Origin: Comamonas sp. lk
GTDB taxonomy: Bacteria > Pseudomonadota > Gammaproteobacteria > Burkholderiales > Burkholderiaceae_C
NCBI GenBank assembly: GCA_945869165.1
Contig: CAMBNY010000013.1
Coordinates: 1 to 48,365, forward strand
Reading direction: 5' to 3'
DNA: 48,365 nt
The notes beneath the pieces are model-generated. The model did not search any database, was not told where the DNA came from, and saw only the letters and a program-made list of their open reading frames with translations. A program made the translations under genes and the position numbers. Positions 43,966 through 48,365 of this stretch are shown piece by piece (the stretch's first letter is position 1; the number at the start of each line of letters is the position of its first letter).

Positions 43966-44472
43966 TTAGATTTTTCCCAGGTAGTCGCGCTTGCCGACTT
44001 CTACGCCATTGTGGCGCAAGATGCTGTAGGCCATGGACACGTGGAAATACACATTGGGCAGTGCGTGGCCGAGCAAAAATTGCATGCCTTTGTAATGGGT
44101 TTCGGTGTCGCCGCGCTTGGTCACGATGTCTTTGTCTTCGGTGCCGTCTATTTGCGCCGGGGTGAAGCTCTCGATGAAGGCAATCGTTTTGGCGATGCGG
44201 GCTTGCAAGTCCTCAAAGCTTTGCTCCGTGTCCTCGTAGGCGGGGATGTCCACACCGGCCAGGCGCGCCATCACGCCTTTGCAGGTATCGCTGGCGATCT
44301 GGATTTGGCGCTTAAAGCTCAGCATATCGGGGTAAAGCCGGAAATCGATGATGGCGGCGGGGTCTATTTTTTTGGCTTGCACGTGCGCCTGGGCTTTGGT
44401 CAGCAGGGCGGATAAATTGGTCAGGGCATTGGCCAGGCGCGGCGCGCTGGCGTGGTACATAGAAATCGTCAT
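43966..44472 (-). CDS. DUF1993 domain protein
   Basis: This 168-residue protein matches DUF1993 (SMYHASAPRLANALTNLSALL at its start; DMLSFKRQIQIASD and HALPNVYFHVSMAYSILRH later). The family has a DinB-like helical bundle with no established function. I start at ATG 44472 (MTISMYHAS); the longer frame to 44586 looks non-coding. It is divergent from the D-lactate dehydrogenase gene. Confidence 0.88.
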   Translation of the reverse strand: MTISMYHASAPRLANALTNLSALLTKAQAHVQAKKIDPAAIIDFRLYPDMLSFKRQIQIASDTCKGVMARLAGVDIPAYEDTEQSFEDLQARIAKTIAFIESFTPAQIDGTEDKDIVTKRGDTETHYKGMQFLLGHALPNVYFHVSMAYSILRHNGVEVGKRDYLGKI

Positions 44473-44609
44473 GGGAGGTATCTCGGGTAATAAATGACTG
44501 ACGCCGGTTTGGCGCGGCGCTATCTTAGCGACCCCAAGCCCCCGGGCGGGGCTGGCGTTATGCTTGGCACTCTTTGCTTCCCGCACTCTAGATTGGAAGG
44601 ATTTCGGCT

Positions 44610-46034
44610 ATGAACGCACCTCTTGTCGCGGCATCGCTCATGCCATCGATTACCCAGCGCGCTATTGCGCCGGGGTTTGTAGAGCAATTACAAGCCCGCT
44701 TTGGCGCCCAGTGCTCTACCGCCATGGTGGTACGCGAGCAGCACGGGCGCGACGAATCGGCTATGCAAGCCCCGCCGCCGGTGGCCGTGGTGTTTGCACA
44801 GTCCACTGAAGACGTAGCCGCGGCCGTACAACTGGCCGCGCAGTACCACGCACCGGTCATTCCCTTTGGCGTGGGCTCCTCGCTGGAAGGGCATTTGCTG
44901 GCGGTGCAGGGCGGCATCAGCCTGGATGTCAGCCGCATGAATAAAGTGTTGTCCATCAATGCGGACGATCTGACCGTCACCCTGCAACCCGGCGTTACCC
45001 GCAAGCAGCTTAATGAAGAAGTGAAATCAGCTGGTTTGTTTTTCCCAATAGATCCCGGCGCAGACGCCAGCTTGGGCGGCATGTGCGCCACCCGTGCCAG
45101 CGGCACCAATGCGGTGCGCTACGGCACCATGCGCGAAAACGTGTTGGCACTGCAAGTGGTGACCGCCAGCGGCGAAGTGATACGCACCGGCACCGGCGCC
45201 AAAAAATCGTCTGCCGGTTATGACCTGACGCGCCTGATGGTGGGCAGCGAAGGCACGCTGGGCGTCATCACCGAAATCACGCTCAAGCTCTACCCCTTGC
45301 CCGAGGCGGTGATGGCGGCGACCTGTGCCTTCTCTTCGCTGGCCGATGCAGTCAACACCACTATCCAAATTATTCAGCTGGGCGTGCCGATTGCGCGCTG
45401 CGAATTGCTAGACGGCAACACCGTGCGCATGGTGAACCAGCACTCCAAGTTGGGCCTGGCCGAAGGGCCGATGATGCTGATGGAGTTCCACGGTTCGCCC
45501 GCAGGCGTGCAAGAGCAAATTGCCACGGTGCAAGAGATCGTGAAAGACAACCAGGGCCATGGTTTTCAGTGGGCCGATACGCCCGAGGAGCGCACCCGCT
45601 TATGGACTGCGCGGCACAACGCCTACTTTGCCGGCATCCAGTCGCGGCCCGGTTGCCGCTGCATCACCACCGATACTTGCGTGCCCATCTCTAAACTGGC
45701 CGATGCGCTGCTCGATTCGGTGGACGAGGCCAATGCGGCGGGCATTCCTTATTTCATGGTCGGCCATGTGGGGGACGGCAATTTCCATATGGGCTATTTG
45801 ATAGACCCGGACAACGCGCAGGAGCGCGCAACCGCTGAGCAACTCAATGCCCAACTGGTGGCCCGCGCTTTGCACCTGGGCGGCACCTGCACTGGCGAGC
45901 ACGGTGTGGGCTTGCACAAAATGGAATTTTTAGTACACGAGGCGGGGGCAGGCGCAGTGGCCATGATGCGCGCTATCAAACAAGCACTAGACCCGCACAA
46001 CATCCTCAACCCCGGAAAAATTTTCGCGCTGTAA
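44610..46034 (+). CDS. FAD-linked D-lactate dehydrogenase (cytochrome) / GlcD-like oxidase
   Basis: This 474-residue flavoprotein oxidises D-lactate or a related 2-hydroxyacid and passes electrons to cytochrome c or quinone. The FAD PP-loop GVGSSLEGH, the DPGADASLGGM block, GYDLTRLMVGSEGTLGVI, the active-site HVGDGNFHMGY and the C-terminal GTCTGEHGVGLHK are intact. The length fits yeast/bacterial D-lactate dehydrogenase (cytochrome). A GGAAGG site precedes the ATG. Glycolate or D-2-hydroxyglutarate cannot be excluded. Confidence 0.9.
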   Translation: MNAPLVAASLMPSITQRAIAPGFVEQLQARFGAQCSTAMVVREQHGRDESAMQAPPPVAVVFAQSTEDVAAAVQLAAQYHAPVIPFGVGSSLEGHLLAVQGGISLDVSRMNKVLSINADDLTVTLQPGVTRKQLNEEVKSAGLFFPIDPGADASLGGMCATRASGTNAVRYGTMRENVLALQVVTASGEVIRTGTGAKKSSAGYDLTRLMVGSEGTLGVITEITLKLYPLPEAVMAATCAFSSLADAVNTTIQIIQLGVPIARCELLDGNTVRMVNQHSKLGLAEGPMMLMEFHGSPAGVQEQIATVQEIVKDNQGHGFQWADTPEERTRLWTARHNAYFAGIQSRPGCRCITTDTCVPISKLADALLDSVDEANAAGIPYFMVGHVGDGNFHMGYLIDPDNAQERATAEQLNAQLVARALHLGGTCTGEHGVGLHKMEFLVHEAGAGAVAMMRAIKQALDPHNILNPGKIFAL

Positions 46035-46103
46035 CAAGCGCCCTGCATACGCGCTAGTCCTTGCGCTCGCGCGGTGTAGCACCTTTATGGCAAAGTAAGC
46101 CCC

Positions 46104-47009
46104 ATGAGCACGTACCCCACCCTTGAGAACCTGATCGGAAATACGCCCCTGGTGGCTTTGCAGCGCATAGGCGCCGCGACCCACCAAGCGCGCAACAACA
46201 TTATTTTGGGCAAGCTCGAAGGCAATAACCCGGCCGGTTCGGTGAAAGACCGCGCAGCGGTTTCGATGATTCGCCGAGCGCAAGAGCGCGGCGACATACG
46301 CCCCGGTGACACCTTGATTGAAGCTACCTCGGGCAACACCGGTATTGCCCTGGCCATGGCCGCAGCCATCATGGGCTACCGCATGGTGCTCATCATGCCC
46401 GAGGACCTGTCGATTGAGCGCGCCCAGACCATGAGGGCTTTTGGTGCCGAACTCATCCTTACCCCCAAGGCGGGCGCTATGGAGCATGCGCGCGATCTGG
46501 CCGACCGCATGCAGGCCGAGGGCAAAGGCCGGGTGCTAGACCAGTTTGCCAATGGCGACAACCCGCGCATCCATTTTGAAACCACTGGCCCCGAAATTTG
46601 GCGCGACACGGCAGGTGGCATCACCCACTTTGTCAGCGCCATGGGCACGACCGGCACCATCACGGGCGTCGGTCGTTACCTGAAAGAGCAAAACCCAGCC
46701 ATCCGCATCGTCGGCGCGCAGCCATCCGAGGGCTCGCGCATCCCCGGTATTCGCAAATGGTCGCCCGAATATTTGCCCAAAATTTATGACGCCAGTTACG
46801 TCGATGAAATCCGTTTAGTCAGCCAGATAGACGCCGAAGACATGGCCCGTCGCATGGCGCGCGAGGAGGGCATTTTTGCCGGCATCTCCGCCGCCGGGGC
46901 TTGCTGGATAGCGCAGCAAATTGCCAGCGAAGTGCGTGATGCGACGATTGTTTTTATCGTCTGCGACCGGGGCGACCGCTACCTGTCCACCGGTGTTTTT
47001 CCCGCTTGA
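46104..47009 (+). CDS. cysM: Cysteine synthase B (O-acetylserine sulfhydrylase)
   Basis: This 301-residue PLP enzyme makes cysteine from O-acetylserine and sulfide (or thiosulfate). The PLP lysine is Lys48 in NPAGSVKDRAA, the phosphate loop is SGNTGIALA, and GTTGTITGVGRYL is present. RIPGIRKWSPEYLPK is typical of CysM rather than CysK. It is followed by Nudix and TusA-like genes on the same strand. Confidence 0.94.
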   Translation: MSTYPTLENLIGNTPLVALQRIGAATHQARNNIILGKLEGNNPAGSVKDRAAVSMIRRAQERGDIRPGDTLIEATSGNTGIALAMAAAIMGYRMVLIMPEDLSIERAQTMRAFGAELILTPKAGAMEHARDLADRMQAEGKGRVLDQFANGDNPRIHFETTGPEIWRDTAGGITHFVSAMGTTGTITGVGRYLKEQNPAIRIVGAQPSEGSRIPGIRKWSPEYLPKIYDASYVDEIRLVSQIDAEDMARRMAREEGIFAGISAAGACWIAQQIASEVRDATIVFIVCDRGDRYLSTGVFPA

Positions 47010-47024
47010 AATGATTGGCAGCGC

Positions 47025-47582
47025 ATGAACCAGGCCTTTAAGTTTTGCCCGCAATGTGCCACCGAGTTGGCTTGGGTCACGCAAGCCGAAGACGGTGGAG
47101 ACAAATCGCGGCTCCGCTGCACCGCCTGCGACTTTACGCATTGGAACAACCCCACGCCGGTGCTGGCAGCGGTCATTGAAATTGAGGGCCGCATCCTGCT
47201 GGCGCGCAATGCCGCCTGGCCGGGCAAGATGTACGCGCTGATCACCGGATTCATGGAAGCAGGTGAAACGCCGCAAGAAGGCATTGCCCGCGAAATCGCC
47301 GAAGAAACTGCTTTGACCACCGACGCACTGAATCTGATCGGCGTGTATGACTTTATGCGCATGAACCAGATCATCATCGCCTACCACGCGGTCTGCCGCG
47401 GCGAAGTGCGCTTGTCGCCCGAGCTGGTGGACTACCGCATGTACGCGCCGCAAGACCTGAAATGCTGGCCCGCAGGCACCGGCTATGCGCTGGCCGATTG
47501 GCTGCGTTCGCGCGGGCACACCCCGCAATTTATTGAATGGGCTAAGCGTGATGAAAGCGCAGCCCCGCGCGATGAAAGCTAA
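47025..47582 (+). CDS. Nudix hydrolase with N-terminal zinc ribbon
   Basis: This 185-residue protein has a four-Cys zinc ribbon (Cys8, 11, 32, 35: FCPQC, RCTAC) and a Nudix box at about residues 75-97 (GFMEAGETPQEG then REIAEETAL), with Ala in place of the last Gly. The layout is NudC-like but shorter; members hydrolyse NADH or other nucleoside diphosphate derivatives. It starts 15 bases after cysM and is probably co-transcribed. Confidence 0.88.
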   Translation: MNQAFKFCPQCATELAWVTQAEDGGDKSRLRCTACDFTHWNNPTPVLAAVIEIEGRILLARNAAWPGKMYALITGFMEAGETPQEGIAREIAEETALTTDALNLIGVYDFMRMNQIIIAYHAVCRGEVRLSPELVDYRMYAPQDLKCWPAGTGYALADWLRSRGHTPQFIEWAKRDESAAPRDES

Positions 47583-47597
47583 TTTTCTGAGGCTACC

Positions 47598-47837
47598 ATG
47601 AGCACCGAATACACCATCGCCAAAGAAGTGGACAGCCGGGGCCTGAACTGCCCCCTACCCATACTCAAAGCCAAACGCGCACTGGCCGATATGCAAAGCG
47701 GCGACGTGCTCAAAGTGCTATCGACCGACCCCGGCTCAGTGCGTGACTTCCAGGCCTTTGCCAAACAAACCGGCAATACTTTGCTGGACCAGCAAACGGT
47801 GGATAAGGAATTTATCCATCTCATGCGCAGGCGCTAG
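47598..47837 (+). CDS. TusA-like sulfurtransferase
   Basis: This 79-residue protein has the TusA/SirA fold with the sulfur-carrying Cys18 in [15 protein letters not shown] and the C-terminal [16 protein letters not shown] block. It should carry persulfide sulfur in a relay (tRNA thiolation or sulfur trafficking). It lies 15 bases after the Nudix gene, in a run that begins with cysM, which fits sulfur metabolism. Confidence 0.88.
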   Translation: MSTEYTIAKEVDSRGLNCPLPILKAKRALADMQSGDVLKVLSTDPGSVRDFQAFAKQTGNTLLDQQTVDKEFIHLMRRR

Positions 47838-47853
47838 GCCGATCGTCGCCACT

Positions 47854-48365
47854 ATGAACCCATTGCCAGAAAACGCTAGCGCCATGCCGCAGTCCGCCAA
47901 CTTCTCGATGTGTGTCTATTGCGGCTCACGCCCCGGCGCGGACCCGCGCTTTGCACAATCGGCGCGTGATACCGGCGCTTTAATCGGCAGTCAGGGCTGG
48001 GAATTGGTGTATGGCGGCGGCAAAGTGGGGCTGATGGGCATGGTGGCCGATGCCACACTGGCCGCTGGCGGCACGGTGTATGGCGTGATTCCGCAAACCT
48101 TGATAGATAAAGAAGTGGGCCACACTGGCCTCACCGAATTGCATGTGGTGGACAACATGCACACGCGCAAAACCATGATGTTTGAGCGTGCCGATGCGTT
48201 TGTGGCCCTGCCCGGCGGCATAGGCACTTTTGAAGAACTGTTCGAAATCTGGACTTGGTACCAACTAGGCATGCACCGCAAGCCCTTTGGCCTGCTCAAT
48301 GTGGCCGGCTACTACGACCCGTTGATTACGATGCTGGACAGCATGGTGGCGCAAGGCTTTCTTAA
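47854..48365 (+). CDS. LOG-family protein (TIGR00730), cut by window end
   Basis: The first about 170 residues are visible and the gene continues past the window. The Rossmann-like fold carries [20 protein letters not shown] and the catalytic PGGIGTFEE motif with upstream HTRKTMMF, as in LOG (cytokinin riboside 5'-monophosphate phosphoribohydrolase, releasing the base from a nucleotide). Many bacterial members hydrolyse AMP or similar. Start may be ATG 47854 or ATG 47884. Confidence 0.87.
   Translation, partial: MNPLPENASAMPQSANFSMCVYCGSRPGADPRFAQSARDTGALIGSQGWELVYGGGKVGLMGMVADATLAAGGTVYGVIPQTLIDKEVGHTGLTELHVVDNMHTRKTMMFERADAFVALPGGIGTFEELFEIWTWYQLGMHRKPFGLLNVAGYYDPLITMLDSMVAQGFL

Noticed and set aside
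1..48365. CRISPR array, IS element or prophage
   Set aside because: No regularly spaced repeats, transposase, integrase or phage structural genes were found in the read-through.

Overview
The window reads as chromosome of a beta-proteobacterium of the order Burkholderiales, most likely family Comamonadaceae (Rhodoferax/Polaromonas-like). The basis is inference from gene content and order: tRNA-Val next to ppiD, an rnm-yciO-site-2-protease-trpS run, pirin and DUF427 proteins, a branched-chain amino-acid type binding protein, moderately high GC, and many GTG/TTG starts. No rRNA, CRISPR array, prophage or insertion sequence was seen. Coding density is high, and no gap without a gene exceeds about 250 bases.

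Layout. 1-2270: tRNA-Val, ppiD (periplasmic chaperone) and tRNA-His, with two intrinsic terminators and a clear -10 box for tRNA-His. 2341-6025: a secreted, C-terminally anchored sulfatase convergent with a three-gene minus-strand operon (membrane-anchored unknown, HTTM-type membrane protein, and a degenerate SGNH-hydrolase-like protein). 6155-8103: a PuuD-type membrane domain and an orphan amino-acid-binding protein. 8119-15294: DinG helicase, a Tat-exported transglutaminase-like protein, then a minus-strand run of FAD oxidoreductase, GluQRS, TrmB and a pseudouridine synthase (the last three act on RNA). 15366-17740: LysR regulator divergent from pirin, plus a flavodoxin-like protein. 17831-21306: ABC exporter, LplT-like MFS transporter and a small membrane protein. 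21353-26650: minus-strand housekeeping run rnm-yciO-site-2 protease-trpS-EamA transporter-trhO. 26872-30261: two multiheme c-type cytochromes, RluA and DUF427.

30389-40742 is the most coherent metabolic block. A plus-strand set (GNAT, aldose 1-epimerase, AGE-family sugar isomerase) is followed by a Gfo/Idh oxidoreductase divergent from a LacI-type regulator and a DUF1479 oxygenase-like protein. Facing these is a four-gene sugar ABC transporter operon resembling Pseudomonas glucose/mannose gtsABCD. An identical 16-base LacI-type operator lies between the oxidoreductase and the regulator and again upstream of the transporter's binding-protein gene, so regulator, oxidoreductase and transporter probably form one local regulon. 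A strong stem-loop with a T-run after the binding-protein gene probably lowers permease expression relative to binding protein.

40913-48365: KAS III-like synthase, kappa-GST/2-hydroxychromene-2-carboxylate isomerase-like protein, a MetE-core protein resembling the folate-independent methionine synthase MesD, DUF1993, then plus-strand D-lactate dehydrogenase, cysM, a Nudix hydrolase, a TusA-like protein and a LOG-family protein cut by the window end. Two copies of a palindromic intergenic repeat (33165-33246 and 43851-43939) share a 34-base arm with one mismatch.

Most of the window is ordinary housekeeping. The parts most worth follow-up are the LacI-linked hexose block with its DUF1479 oxygenase, the HTTM operon with its degenerate SGNH protein, the MesD-like enzyme without its partner nearby, and the TrpS C-terminal extension. 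All family assignments are from reading motifs; no database search was run.
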